From Mesotaenium endlicherianum (taxonomy: Eukaryota > Streptophyta > Zygnematophyceae > Zygnematales > Mesotaeniaceae): a DNA stretch of 64,000 bases. Below are positions 21,686 through 33,539 of this stretch, piece by piece; within the stretch, counting starts at the first letter, position 1; each line of letters opens with the position of its first letter. The notes below the pieces were generated by a model. That model was not told where the DNA came from. It ran no database searches and saw only the letters and a list, made by a program, of their open reading frames with translations. The position numbers were made by a program, and so were the translations under genes. The stretch is taken from assembly GCA_009602735.1 (NCBI GenBank), contig WELA01012483.1, positions 255,984 through 319,983 of the forward strand, read 5' to 3'.

Positions 21686-24600
21686 ATGGCCGATCCTCAA
21701 GACCAACAGCAAGCTTTCGAAGGAAGCCCTTCCTCTCCAAGACACCCTCCTCCAGCGCCGATGGGAGAGCCCACTCAAGAAAATCTGCAACAACAAGAAG
21801 CACCACAAAGAGGAGCACCGTCAAATCCCGTGGCAGCCTCTATAGCCAAGTTGACCCCACCACAAGGAGTTCCCGCAAATGAGTGGGCAGCCTTCCTAAT
21901 GACCGTCCACAACCAAGTGGGCTTGGCCACCTATGAAGCAACCGTGCAAGCGACAAGAGAAGCTATGGCTGCCATGGTTGCCCCTATTGCGAGCAATGCT
22001 CAAAATCCAGCCCCGGCTCAAGCGCCTCCACAAGAGCCAACGAGAGCAAGGAAACTCATCAAGCCCGGCAAACCCGACACTTTCAACCCCGGGAAAGGTG
22101 CCAACCTGAATTTATGGCTCTACCAAGTGGAGACGTACCTCGCATTCCTTGAAGTACCCGAGGAGGACTACGTTCCCTTTGCCGTTACCTTACTTAGAGG
22201 AGCAGCAACATCATGGTGGCGTAACTATCAAGCGGCTATATATCAAGCTATGGCGCACCCCATGCTCGGCCAAGAGCCCCCACCATCATATGCAAGATGG
22301 GCAGATTTTCGTGAGGCCCTCAAGAAGCAATTCATGCCCATCAATGCGGAGAAGATTGCCCGAGGAAAGCTCCACCATCTCAAGCAAACGACGTCCGTTC
22401 AAGAGTATACATCCAGATTTCACGCCCTCACTCTTGAGATCCCCAACATGTCTCTCGAGGAGAAGATTGACTGCTACATCTTTGGCCTCAAGCCCAAGGT
22501 GGCAAAGGAAGTCGAATTACGCGACTTGACAGACTTCTCAAGGATCATTGAAGTGGCCCAAAAGGTGGATACCTTGGATTTCAAGCACTCCGTGCCTCCA
22601 TCTTCACAGGTACCGGCGACGCGGTGTACGCAGGCCCTTCCACATCCGAATCTGCACCCACACCCATGGAAATTGGAGTTATTAAAAGGGACCCCGCGGC
22701 TGCTCGGAAGAGTGGAAGACCCTCCAATGACACTTATGATGCAAGAAACCAGCAAGGAGTGAAAGCAAGACTCTCCCCGGCTGAAAAAGAAGCTCTCATG
22801 ACGGCTGGACTATGCTTTTATTGCAAGGAAAAGGGCCATCGTGCACTGTCATGCCCCAAAAAGTTGTCAAATAACGGACAGCGCTGGTAGGCCAGGAGCC
22901 TACCACCCCAAGACCCACTTCACGAGAAGACAACAAGCCAAGTGAGGTGGAGACTCCCGTTGAAGACGACGTTCCAGCCCCAATGAGTTTGAGAGGTTAC
23001 CTTGGAGGAGAGAAGGTCCACATCTTGGTGGATAGCGGAGCTCAAGGCAACTTCATTGCTGCAGATTTTGCCACCAAGCACGGTATTACTATGCGAACTC
23101 TTGACCACGACGAGGAGATTATGATGCCCGATGGATTCTCCTATACTACCCCTTCCAAGAAGACGTACCCCTTGGCACTCTCTATCAAGTCCTTCAAGGA
23201 TAGAGTAGTGTTCTCCCCCATGCAATTGGGCAAGTACGACGTCATCCTAGGGACGCCTTGGTTGACCAAGCACAACCCCCAAGTTATTGGAGGACCGGTA
23301 CTATCAAGATCAAGAATGACATCACTTCAAGAATCTGGATTTTGTGCGCAATCCAGAATATCCAGACCCAAGACATCCAGAAGCCGACACACGAGATACT
23401 ATTGTCCGCCCTCCAACTCAAGAGACTTGTGAGGAAGGGACACGAGCTTCTTTTGGCCTTGATCACGCCAAAAGACATCAAGAAAGACATCGAGAGTCAA
23501 GAAGGCAGCCCCGTTCCCAAGGAAGGAGATACAAGAAGTCTTAGAGGACTACAAAGAAGTGTTCTCCCCGGAATTGCCCAAGGGCCTACCCTCCAAAAGA
23601 TTCGTAGACCACAAGATAGAGTTGGAGCCCGGAAGCAAGCCCATCTCTCGGCCTACGTTCAAAATGTCATACACGGAGCTAGACGAAGTCAAGAAGCAAA
23701 TCAAGGAGCTACTGGAGCATGGCTTCATTCGACCTAGCAAGTCGCCATTTGGAGCCCCGGTGCTATTTGTCAAGAAGAAAGATGGTACCTTGAGGATGTG
23801 TGTGGACTATCGCGCCCTCAACAAGATCACCATCAAGAATCGATACCCGCTGCCGCGCATGGATGAGCTCATGGACCGGCTGGTTGGAGCCAAGTACTTC
23901 ACGAAGATTGACTTACGGAGCGGCTACCACCAGATTCGCATCGCAGAACCGGACATAGAGAAGACGGCATTCAGGACAAGATATGGACATTTTGAGTTCA
24001 TGGTCCTGCCATTTGGACTCACCAACGCGCCAGCAACTTTCATGACTATGATGAACACCATATTTCAGCCCATGTTGGACAGATTTGTGGTGGTATTCAT
24101 CGATGACATCCTTATCTACAGCAAGACCCTTGAAGAGCATGCGAGACACTTGAAAGAAGTCCTTGAAGTATTGAAGCAAAACAAGCTATTTGCGAAGGAG
24201 TCAAAGTGCGAGTTTGCCAAACAAGAAGTGGAGTTCCTAGGTCTCCACGTGACTGCTGATGGCATCAAGATGGACCCCAAGAAGACCACGGTGGTGGAGG
24301 AATGGCCAACCCCCACGACCAAGAAAGAACTCCAGTCATTCTTGGGATTTGCCAATTGGTACAGAAAATTCATCCAAGGCTTCTCGCACATAGCAGCCCC
24401 CCTGACAGATCTACTCAAGAAGGACAGGCTATATACATGGACCGAGAAAGAGGAAGAGGCATTTCAAGAGTTAAAGCGAAGATTGACCACATCCCCGGTG
24501 CTCACACTCCCAAGTCCAAACCCAGATTGGCCCTTCCACGTCATCACCGATGCATCTTCCTATGCAATAGGAGCAATCTTGCTTCAAGACCAAGGCAAGG

Positions 24601-26245
24601 GACTGCAGCCCATCGCCTACGAGTCAAGGAAGCTAAATCCAGCTGAGCAAAATTATACAACCACGCAGCGAGAGGCATTGGCGATTGTACATGCCTTGAA
24701 GGTTTGGCGCTGCTACGTTGAAGGACGCAAAGTACTGGTCACCACGGACCACGAGGCGTTAATGCACCTCCAGACGCAGCCGTGTATCTCAAGGAGACAA
24801 GCAAGATGGAGCGAATACTTGCAACAATACAACATCACGATTCAGTACCAGCCCGGCAAGACAAACCCGGCTGACCCCCTCTCAAGACTGCAGTGATGGT
24901 ATCCCTGAAGACAGATCTGGAAGCTCGATTTTCAGCCGCCTATCAAAGAGACCCTTACTACAAGAACGGAGAAGCAGCCTTGGACCCATGCAAGAAGCAA
25001 GAAGGCAATTATTGGGTGAGGCAAGATACGGGCCAGAGATGTGTTCCTAATGACTTAGACCTCCGGCTCTTGCTTCTACGAGAAGCACACGACAACCCTC
25101 TTGGAGGACACTTTGGAATCCTAAGGACCACGGGCGTTCTAGCTAGGACTTATTGTTGGCCAGGCATGTCTAAGCAAGTCAAGGAGTACTGCAGGAGCTG
25201 TGACACATGCCAAAGAATCAAGCCATCATCGCAAAAGGCGGGAGGACTCCTCCAACCACTACCAATCCCGGAAAGGCAATGGACGGACATCTCAATGGAC
25301 CTTATCGTGGACTTGCCCGTGACACCTCGAGGCCATAATGCAATACTCACGGNNNNNNNNNNNNNNNNNNNNNNNNNNNNNNNNNNNNNNNNNNNNNNNN
25401 NNNNNNNNNNNNNNNNNNNNNNNNNNNNNNNNNNNNNNNNNNNNNNNNNNNNNNNNNNNNNNNNNNNNNNNNNNNNNNNNNNNNNNNNNNNNNNNNNNNN
25501 NNNNNNNNNNNNNNNNNNNNNNNNNNNNNNNNNNNNNNNNNNNNNNNNNNNNNNNNNNNNNNNNNNNNNNNNNNNNNNNNNNNNNNNNNNNNNNNNNNNN
25601 NNNNNNNNNNNNNNNNNNNNNNNNNNNNNNNNNNNNNNNNNNNNNNNNNNNNNNNNNNNNNNNNNNNNNNNNNNNNNNNNNNNNNNNNNNNNNNNNNNNN
25701 NNNNNNNNNNNNNNNNNNNNNNNNNNNNNNNNNNNNNNNNNNNNNNNNNNNNNNNNNNNNNNNNNNNNNNNNNNNNNNNNNNNNNNNNNNNNNNNNNNNN
25801 NNNNNNNNNNNNNNNNNNNNNNNNNNNNNNNNNNNNNNNNNNNNNNNNNNNNNNNNNNNNNNNNNNNNNNNNNNNNNNNNNNNNNNNNNNNNNNNNNNNN
25901 NNNNNNNNNNNNNNNNNNNNNNNNNNNNNNNNNNNNNNNNNNNNNNNNNNNNNNNNNNNNNNNNNNNNNNNNNNNNNNNNNNNNNNNNNNNNNNNNNNNN
26001 NNNNNNNNNNNNNNNNNNNNNNNNNNNNNNNNNNNNNNNNNNNNNNNNNNNNNNNNNNNNNNNNNNNNNNNNNNNNNNNNNNNNNNNNNNNNNNNNNNNN
26101 NNNNNNNNNNNNNNNNNNNNNNNNNNNNNNNNNNNNNNNNNNNNNNNNNNNNNNNNNNNNNNNNNNNNNNNNNNNNNNNNNNNNNNNNNNNNNNNNNNNN
26201 NNNNNNNGGAGGCAGCCTGCAAGAACAAGAAAGAGGAAACATTGA
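21686..26245 (+). mobile_element. Y2 interior: gag and pol (fossil copy of Y1)
   Basis: Same parts and order as Y1: gag from 21686 with capsid and CCHC knuckle (near 22815), protease near 23030, RT with FIDDILIY near 24100, RNase H near 24550 and the integrase zinc module near 25090-25230. Most of the integrase core and the chromodomain fall in the run of N (25353-26207). The gag N-terminus lacks the short internal duplication seen in Y1. The copy has a few breaks and is not whole. Nucleotide identity to Y1 is very high by eye. Confidence 0.88.
25353..26207. other. Assembly gap (855 N) in Y2
   Basis: Unsequenced. The corresponding stretch of Y1 (about 19258-20337) is about 1080 bases, so either the gap size is an estimate or Y2 carries a deletion here. 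No content can be assigned. Confidence 0.95.
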
Positions 26246-27014
26246 CATTAGACACTCTTCTCTTCTCGCGGTTTCTGGACAGAAAACTAAAACTGCTACT
26301 GGTGATAGGTCTCTGCATAATAAATTCTGAAAATCTTTTTGGCTGTAGTCCTTAAGTAGACGGTCATTTAGAGTCCAAGTTTTCTCAATTTGGAGCTTTG
26401 GTGAGAGAGATATGATGCTCTAAGTAGAAGGGGGTCAGGCTGCTGGCATTGTTAGGGCAGAATATGCCTTCTGACATTGTGCCCTCCCCTGAACTTGGAA
26501 TGCTCTGAAACTCAAGACTCTGGTAGAACATCTTACAGCGCCCAGTTTGAGATTTAGTTTGCAGCATTTGGAGAAGTATAGAAGGACTTATGATTTTCAG
26601 GAGTTTCTGCACAGATTTGGAGGAGTGCCTACTCTCTCAGCTCTCAACGACACTCCACAAATTAGAATGCTCTCAAATTTGGTGACCCGGTAGAGTTCTC
26701 CGACGCGGTTCGTCTGGCACTCAAATTTTTTGATTTGAAGCCGTTATGTGGCCGCCATGAATTTTTGAATTTGTGGCAGATTCTGGGCCAACTTGTACAA
26801 TTTTCTTTATCATTAAGAAGTAGGCTAGCCAATAAGGTCACACCACCTACGACCTTGCCTAGTCTACCTTACATGTGTAGCACCTGACTTGGCGCCTTTG
26901 ACTAGTCCTCTTCACATGTGTGGCATCTGACTTGAAACCGTTGACTAGTTTGCTCCACATGTGTAAGACTTGATTTGACGCGCCGAGACGTCGCTTTTTC
27001 TATCGGGGGGGTGA

Positions 27015-27103
27015 TGTAGTGATTTGAGTTATTATATATTAGTTTGCATATATTTTAACGTTTTCAAATATATTCGGAGTAGTATTGTGTGGAGTCAAGT
27101 GTG
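27015..27103 (+). repeat. Truncated third Y LTR
   Basis: The first 89 bases of a Y LTR follow the Y2 polypurine tract and then switch abruptly, after CAAGTGTG, into inverted X sequence. The missing part explains why no target duplication closes the Y insertion. Confidence 0.85.
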
Positions 27104-28046
27104 TTGAAACTGGGTGTAGACTTTTCCTCCAATTGCATTTGCCATTTGCCTTAGCATCGCCTGCATCTCTTGTTGCTCTCTGGTCATTGTTGGTGCTGCC
27201 TGCTGCCCCGCGCGCTCAACATGCTCGACATGTTCGCCTCCTCCAGCTGCCGGCTGCGACTCCATAATATAATATGCAAACTAGCCCTGCTCCGATACCA
27301 GATGAAAGGGGCAGAGTGCCCTAGTGGAAGCGTAGTGACTCACGAGGAACAAAGCTAGTTGCAATCATACTCAAGAGTGCAGCGGCATATTGCTAAGAAA
27401 GCTTAGGAAAATTACTTGACATTTTGAGTGGCAAGAAACTGCTCACAAATGATGTAGGATGAAAGGCCTTGTCATTACAAACCCGTAGAAATTTACAGAA
27501 GTGAAAACTGATAAGAAACAAAGAAGTTATGCCTATTTATAATTTTCTGCCTAAGTGCTCCTCCCTAGGAGGAAGCTACGGATTTTCCTAAGTGTTCGTC
27601 AAATCGTCCCTTCCAGAATATTCGTGAGTAAGCCAGATCAGTCTAATCTGACGTGTCGGGCCGAATTGACGTCCACATACATGCATCGACATTACTAGAA
27701 TATTCTATCTTAGACGCGCTAGGCTAAACCGAAACTTCTAGGTAAATCGACCTAGTCGGCACTCCGCGTCAGCCGAACTTACGTGAAGGTTCGAGTTCAT
27801 TCTTACGGGCCAGATCGCTCGACGCTGTTGGTCAATCCGACGGTCGCGCTCACCGCAAATTAAGGACAGTCGTCAACCGACCTCAAAACTAATTAAACTT
27901 CGGAAATCCATAACTCTCTCAATACTTGACCAAATTCGATGAACTTTATATCAAAATGACCACAAAAATGTACTCTACACTACTATACAATCAAAACACA
28001 CTTTCATGAAACTCAAAGATGCACTTTATAAACTTATGACCTTACA
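27104..28046 (-). mobile_element. Inverted X end: gag start, primer site and LTR
   Basis: The reverse strand reads an X LTR (27303-28046, 744 bp), then the primer site (27289-27300), then the gag start ATGGAGTCGCAG and about 160 bases more of gag, up to 27104. It is close to the outer X LTRs. Pointing against the surrounding X, it is either a second X insertion or a rearranged end. The plus-strand X interior resumes at 28047. The two X gag starts face each other across the Y pair. Confidence 0.85.
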
Positions 28047-29435
28047 CAGAAGAAGGACGGCATATGGTATTATGGTGATTCCAACAGAGTGGTGGTACCT
28101 GACATCAAGGAGCTACGAGACTTACTACTTGCGGAGCATCATGACTGGCTTATATGCTGGACACTTTGGAAGCAAGAAGACGGCAAACGTGCTGAAGCGG
28201 AAATATTACTGGAGAAATATGGACAAGAACATCGAGGAGTGGATGAGGAGTTGCGATGCGTGCCAGAGAAACAAGACACCAAATTAAAAGAAGGGAGGTA
28301 CATTGCAGCCCCTGTCTATTCCAGAGTATCCTTGGGAGCAGATTGCTATGGATTTCATCACATCGTTACCAGTCAGTGGTCAAAAGCACGATGCAGTATG
28401 GGTTGTGTCTGACAGACTCAGCAAGATGGCTCACTTCTTTCCCATGAAGGAGACTTCTACGGCAGCGGATGTGGCACGGCTATTCCTTGATCATATTTTC
28501 AGGCTACATGGGTTGCCGAAGGCGATCGTTTCAGATCGGGATCCAAGGTTCACTAGCAACTTTTGGCGGTCATTGTTTACTTTGATGACGACCAAGCTGA
28601 GTATGAGCACTTTCTATCATCCTCAGACAGACGGGCAGAGTGAGAGGCTCAACAGAACTCTGCAAGAGGTGCTCAGGAGTTTCACTATGGAGGACCCGTC
28701 AGAGTGGGACAAGAAGCTGCGAGGATTGGAGTTTGCCTACAACAACAGCATGCAGGGATCCACCAAGCAGTCACCATTCACTATGATTTATGGGCGAGAA
28801 GTATATCATCCAGGGAACATCTTGTTGGAGAAGGCTAAGGAGACTCAGGTTCCTACTACACAAGCTTTTATGGAGCAGATGGCCAACACTTAGCATATGG
28901 CGAAGACGTGTATTTGGAAGGCACAGGAAGAGCAGGTCAAGCATGCTAACAAGCACGGGAGGGAAGTGACATTCCATGTGGGCGACAAAGTACTCTTGTC
29001 CACAGAGAACCTACCTTTCACAGGCAAGAGGAAACTGCGGGCACGGTTTACAGGTCCCTCTGTAGTGCTCAAGCAGGCGAATCCAATGGCCTATAAGTTG
29101 GAACTTCCTTCAGGCTGGCGTATCCATGATGTGTTCCATGTCAATTGTCTGCGGCCATACATTGACCCGAATGAAGGACATCCAGGACGACTACCTACAC
29201 CGCCACCACCGGTCGAGATCGATGATGTATTGGAGTATGAAGTGGAGGCGATTGTCGGCGATCGACGAGTTAAACGAGGTCAACGATTTGTCCACGAGTA
29301 TCTGGTCAAGTGGAAAGGCTACCATGCGGACGACAACACTTGGGAGCCAGAGGCCAACTTGACTCATTGTAAGAGTAAGTTGAGACGTTATCTGCAGAAT
29401 GCGTCGAGGACGTCGCATCTTGAGGAGGGGGATGG
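28047..29435 (+). mobile_element. X integrase and chromodomain region (fossil)
   Basis: Integrase HHCC module (GHFGSKKTANVL, CDACQRNK at about 28155-28275), catalytic core (MDFITSLP near 28348, SDRDPRF near 28530, HPQTDGQSERLNR near 28620) and a C-terminal chromodomain (LEYEVEAIV to YLVKWKGYHADDNTWEPE, about 29230-29360). The polypurine run GAGGAGGGGGATGG precedes the 3' LTR. Chromovirus of Ty3/gypsy, related to Y but a different family. Broken; upstream pol is missing. Confidence 0.88.
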
Positions 29436-30178
29436 TGTAAGGTCATAGGTTTATAAAGTGCATTTTTGAGTTTCATGAAAGTGTGTTTTGTTTGTATAAT
29501 AGTATAGAGTGCATTTTTGTGGTCATTTTGATATAAAGTTCATCGAATTTGGTCAAGTATTGAGAGAGTTATGGATTTCCGAAGTTTAATTTGTTTGAGG
29601 TCGGTTGACGACTGTCCTTAATTTGCGGTGAGCGCGACCGTTGGATTGACCGACAGAGTCGACCGATCTGGCCCGTTAGAATGAACTCGAACCTTCACGT
29701 AAGTTCGGCTGACGCGGAGTGCCGACTAGGTCGATTTACCTAGAAGTTTCGGTTTAGCCTAGCGCGTCTAAGATAGAATATTCTAGTAATGTCGATGCAT
29801 GTATGTGGACGTCAATTCGGCCCGACACGTCAGATTAGACTGATCTGGCTTACTCACGAATATTCTGGAAGGGACGATTTGACAAACACTCAGGAAAATC
29901 CGTAGCTTCCTTCTAGAGAGGAGGACTTAGGCGGAACATTATAAATAGGCATAACTTCTTTGTTTCTTATCAGTTTTCACTTATGTAAATTTCTACGGGT
30001 TTGTAATGACAAGGCCTTTCATTCTACATCATTTGTGAGCAGTTTCTTGCCACTCAAAATGTCAAGTAATTTTCCTAAGCTTTCTTAGCAATATGCCGCT
30101 GCACTCTTTAGTATGATTGCAACTAGTTCCTTTCCTCGGGAGTCACTACGCTTCCACTAGGGCACTTTGCCCCTTTCA
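29436..30178 (+). repeat. 3' LTR of X
   Basis: 743 bp, TGTAAGG...CTTTCA, followed by the target duplication AACAC. It contains a TATA-like ATTATAAATAGGC near 29938, followed by a probable transcription start about 30 bases later. Confidence 0.92.
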
Positions 30179-30183
30179 AACAC

Positions 30184-31000
30184 AGCACTCACCATTTTAT
30201 GTGCTCTTCGCAGGCTTGTGGTATTTGGTCCGTATTCGTGCTAAAACTCCTAGTAAATCATATTTGCAAGCTCTCTACTTCCTTCAAACAAAATCCCTTC
30301 TTAGAAACTCCAGAATTGTAACTTTTATATAACACAATGACAGGAAATCAGCAAGCGTTGGCAGAGTTGTGTTTTCTCAGGCTCTTTGCGGCCTTGGGAA
30401 CTTCTTCTCCTTCGCGCCTTCTCTCTCTCTCCTTCTTCTTTCTCCTTTGCTCCTTTTTGCTTTTTGGCATAGAAAGAATGAGGTAAGTTTGTGCAAGTCT
30501 TGTGCCCATCTCAGGCACCGCACACGCCTCTCTTTTCGAGAGTGTCGAGGCTTAGTCATCGCCTCAGCATGCATGAGCTCCTTGTAGTTATCGCTCGTGA
30601 CAACTTAATTTGTTCGACGTCACTCAGCGTGCACGCACGTCTTGTGACTGTCGTGCGTGACAGCCTTAACCTCTTGGTCAGCATGCACGCCTATGTGGCG
30701 GTTGAGCCTATGTCCCTCCGAGGTGGCAGCTCTGTCATGGCAGCTCCATTGCAAGTCCATGGCTGAGGTGGCCTGCCTACTTAGCTCATTCTGACTTGGC
30801 ACTTGCTAGGATGGCTGCTCAATCACCTTTGCCTTACTTGGCAGCTGTTGTGTGGACCATTTGCAGGTCTTAGTGGGGTCAGCTTCCCAGCTGGATTGGT
30901 TGTCAAACCCCACCAGGTAGAGACGGCCACAAGTAACTGTCTTCTGTTGAGCCAGCAAGTTAAGAAGTTATGTAGGACAAATCAAGTGAAGGAGATGTAA
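30184..31000. other. Unassigned segment right of X
   Basis: No gene recognised. A pyrimidine-rich stretch lies at 30400-30465. A degenerate repeat of about 75 bp lies at about 30560-30690, with CAGCATGCATGAGC, CAGCGTGCACGCACG and CAGCATGCACGCC at successive unit starts. By the AACAC duplication, its left edge was contiguous with the DNA before 13609 before X inserted. Confidence 0.45.
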
Positions 31001-33508
31001 CTTGTTTCGGTGGCCCAGGCCAAGTCATCAGATGGAGCAAGGGTGAATCCTAAAAACCTGGATGAATGTACGTCGTCGTAGGAGCAAGTAGTGGTGAATA
31101 ATTCCCTTTCTAAGAAGGAGCAGAGCCCAACTGCTCAAAAGAAGGAGAAGTCTGCTGAGATGCCTGCCCAAATTAAGACGCTGTTGGAGGAGTTCAAGTG
31201 CGTATTTGCTAAGGAGCTATCTGCAGGATTGTGCCCTTAGTTATGGAGTACATATTCAAAAAATACGTGAAACAAATGCGTATTGTAAAAATATCGTTTA
31301 AAAAATAGAAATACGTGTGTAGTACGTTTTTTCAACATTCTCGAAAAAATTGGCAGGGCTTATAACTTTCGAAATGCTTAGAAACTTCGAGCGCAATTGG
31401 CCGCAAATGGTGGAGGACTCAATTTGCTATGATATGGATTTAGTGAAAGTAAATAGTTGAGTGTTACATTTTCAAACCACCAAAGAATCAATTCTACCTT
31501 GCCGGGACGCGTATTTTGAGTATTTCAAAAACACGTCAAAATACGTGGTGTACTATGTCGTTCACGGACCAATATGCGAGTGTCCCATAACTAGGATTGT
31601 ACTTGCAGGTAATTGAGGAGTGGATTAGGAGTTGCGAGGCGTGCCAGCAAAACAAGACACCTATGTAAAAGAAGGGAGGTACCTTGCAATCCTTGTTATT
31701 CCAGAGTATCCTTGGGAGCAGATGCTATGGACTTCATCACATCGTTACCAATTGATGGTCAAAGGCACGACGTGGTATGGCTTGTGTCAGACAGAATCAG
31801 CATGATGGCTCACTTCATTCCCATGAAGAAGACTTCTACGGCAGCAAATGTGGCACGGTTAATTCTTTGATCATATTGTCAGACTATATGGGTTGCCAAA
31901 GGTGATTGTTTTAGATTGGAATTCAAGGTTTACTAGCCTTTTTGGCGGTCATTGTTTACTTTGATGGGGACCAAGTTGAGTATGAGCACTTCCTATTATC
32001 CTCAGACAGACAGGCACAGTGAGAGGCTCAATGAAACTCTGCAAGAGGTGCTCAAGATTTTTAGTATGGAAGACCTTCAGGGTGGGACAGGGAAACTGCC
32101 AGGGGCGGAGTTTGCCTACAACAACAGCATGCAAGGATCCACCAAGCGGTTACCATGCACTACGGTTTATGGAAGAGAAGTATACCATAGAGGGAACATT
32201 TTGCTCGAGAAGGCCAAGGAGCCTCAAAATCCTACTACACAGGCGCTTATGAAGCACATTGCCTAGATTTCGGACATGGCTAAGACGTCTATTCGGAAGG
32301 CGCAGGAAGAGCAAGTCAAGCATACTAACAAGCATCAGAGGGAAGTGACATTTCATGAGGGTAACAAAGTACTCTTGTCAAGAAAAGAACCTGCCTTTTA
32401 CGAGCGAGAGGAAACTGCGAGCACAATTTACAGGTTCATTTTGGTGCTCAAGCAGGTGAATCCAGTGGCCTACAAGTTAGAACTTTCTTCAGACTGAGGG
32501 CATACATGATGTGTTCCATGTCAGGTACTGCGGCCATACGGTGACCCGAATGAAGGGCATCCATGACGACCACTGCTCGAGATTGATGATGTATTGGAAT
32601 ATGAAGTAGAGGCAATTGTCGGCAATTGACGAGTAAAGAGGAGTCAACAATTTGTGAAAGAGTATGTAGACAAGTAGTAAGGTTACCATGCAGACGACAA
32701 CATTTGGGAACCGGAGGCAACCGAAGGCCAACTTGACTCATCGTAAGAGTAAGTTGAGGCGTTATCTACAAAACGTGTCGAGAACGTTGCGCCTTGGAAA
32801 CGGGGACAATCTAAGGTCAATGGATTGTAAAATACATTTTTGTAGTTATTTTGATGTAAAATTTGTCAAATTTGGTAGAGTATTGAGAAAGTTATGAATT
32901 TCTGAAGTTTTATCAATTTTGAGGTCGGTTGACGACTGTCCTTAATTTGCGGTGAGCGCGACCGTGGGATTGACCAACAACGTCGTGCAATCTAGGCCGT
33001 TAGAGTGTCTTCGAATCTTCACGTGATTTTGGCTGACGAGAGTGCCGACCAGGTCAAATTACCTAGGAGTTTTGGATTAGCCTAGCGCGCCTAAACTTGT
33101 ATATTCTAGACATTCCTATGCATGTATGTGGACGTCAAATGGACCCGACACGTCAAATCAGGCTGATCTGGCATACTCACGAATAATCTAGAAGAGACAA
33201 TTTTACAAACACTTTGAATTTTTGTTGCTAAGCGGCCCTCCCTCCTAGTAAGGTGGAGTTAGGTCAAAAAAGTATAAATTGGCTACTTCTTCATTTCTCA
33301 TCAATTTTCACTTTTCTAAATTTTTGCGGGTTTGTAATAAGAAGGTCTTTCACCCTATTCTGTTTGTGAGCACGTTCTTCCTACTCACAATATTCATTTT
33401 TTTTGAAAGCTTTTTTATTGATATGCCGTTGCACTCTAGAGTATGATTGTAACTAGTTTGGTTCCTCGTGAGTCAGTACGCTTCCACTAGGATACTCTGC
33501 CCGTTTCA
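31000..33508 (+). mobile_element. Z: old decayed relative of X
   Basis: A short pre-RT block (LLEEFKCVFAKEL) lies near 31180. An integrase region follows from about 31605 (CEACQQNK, VSDRISMMAHF), with chromodomain-like remnants near 32590-32750. It is followed by a diverged X-type LTR at 32810-33508 (CTAAGGTCAATGG to CCGTTTCA). Many breaks and clear divergence from X make it distinctly older. A MITE-like insert (31232-31592) lies within it. RT and RNase H are absent. Confidence 0.75.
31232..31592 (+). mobile_element. MITE-like insertion in Z
   Basis: A 361-bp AT-rich segment separates the pre-RT block of Z from its integrase block. Direct repeats AGGATTG flank it (31225-31231 and 31593-31599). 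Near its ends lie inverted copies of AGTTATGG(G), offset by about seven bases at the left end. Inner sub-repeats of an AATACGT motif occur in both orientations. No coding capacity. A short non-autonomous DNA transposon is likely; the superfamily cannot be named because the termini are imperfect. Confidence 0.45.
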
Positions 33509-33539
33509 CACATAGTAATTGATTGGGCCAGACTGGCCC

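Larger units (their letters stand above)
14969..27103 (+). mobile_element. Y1-Y2: tandem pair of near-identical chromoviruses sharing a central LTR
   Basis: Layout: LTR (14969-15471), interior Y1, LTR (21146-21648), interior Y2, truncated LTR (27015-27103). The two full LTRs are both 503 bp and differ at about seven positions by eye, all in their first 200 bases, so the copies are young. Y1 looks whole. Y2 has a few breaks and a sequence gap. The insertion lies in the gag start of X; TCGAG (14964-14968) precedes the first LTR, but its partner is lost with the truncated 3' LTR. Three LTRs around two interiors is what unequal recombination between LTRs of sister copies produces. Confidence 0.9.
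13614..30178 (+). mobile_element. X: composite Ty3/gypsy chromovirus, 16.5 kb with nested elements
   Basis: The outer LTRs are both plus strand: 13614-14889 (interrupted by an inverted W LTR) and 29436-30178. Both start TGTAAGGTCATAGG and end CCCCTTTCA. A 5-bp duplication AACAC lies on the outer sides (13609-13613 and 30179-30183), so the two LTRs belong to one insertion despite the 16.5 kb between them. Own interior: primer site and gag start (14892-14968) and integrase plus chromodomain (about 28050-29420). The rest is inserted or rearranged DNA: the Y1/Y2 pair and an inverted X end. The element is broken and much of its own pol is missing. Confidence 0.85.
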
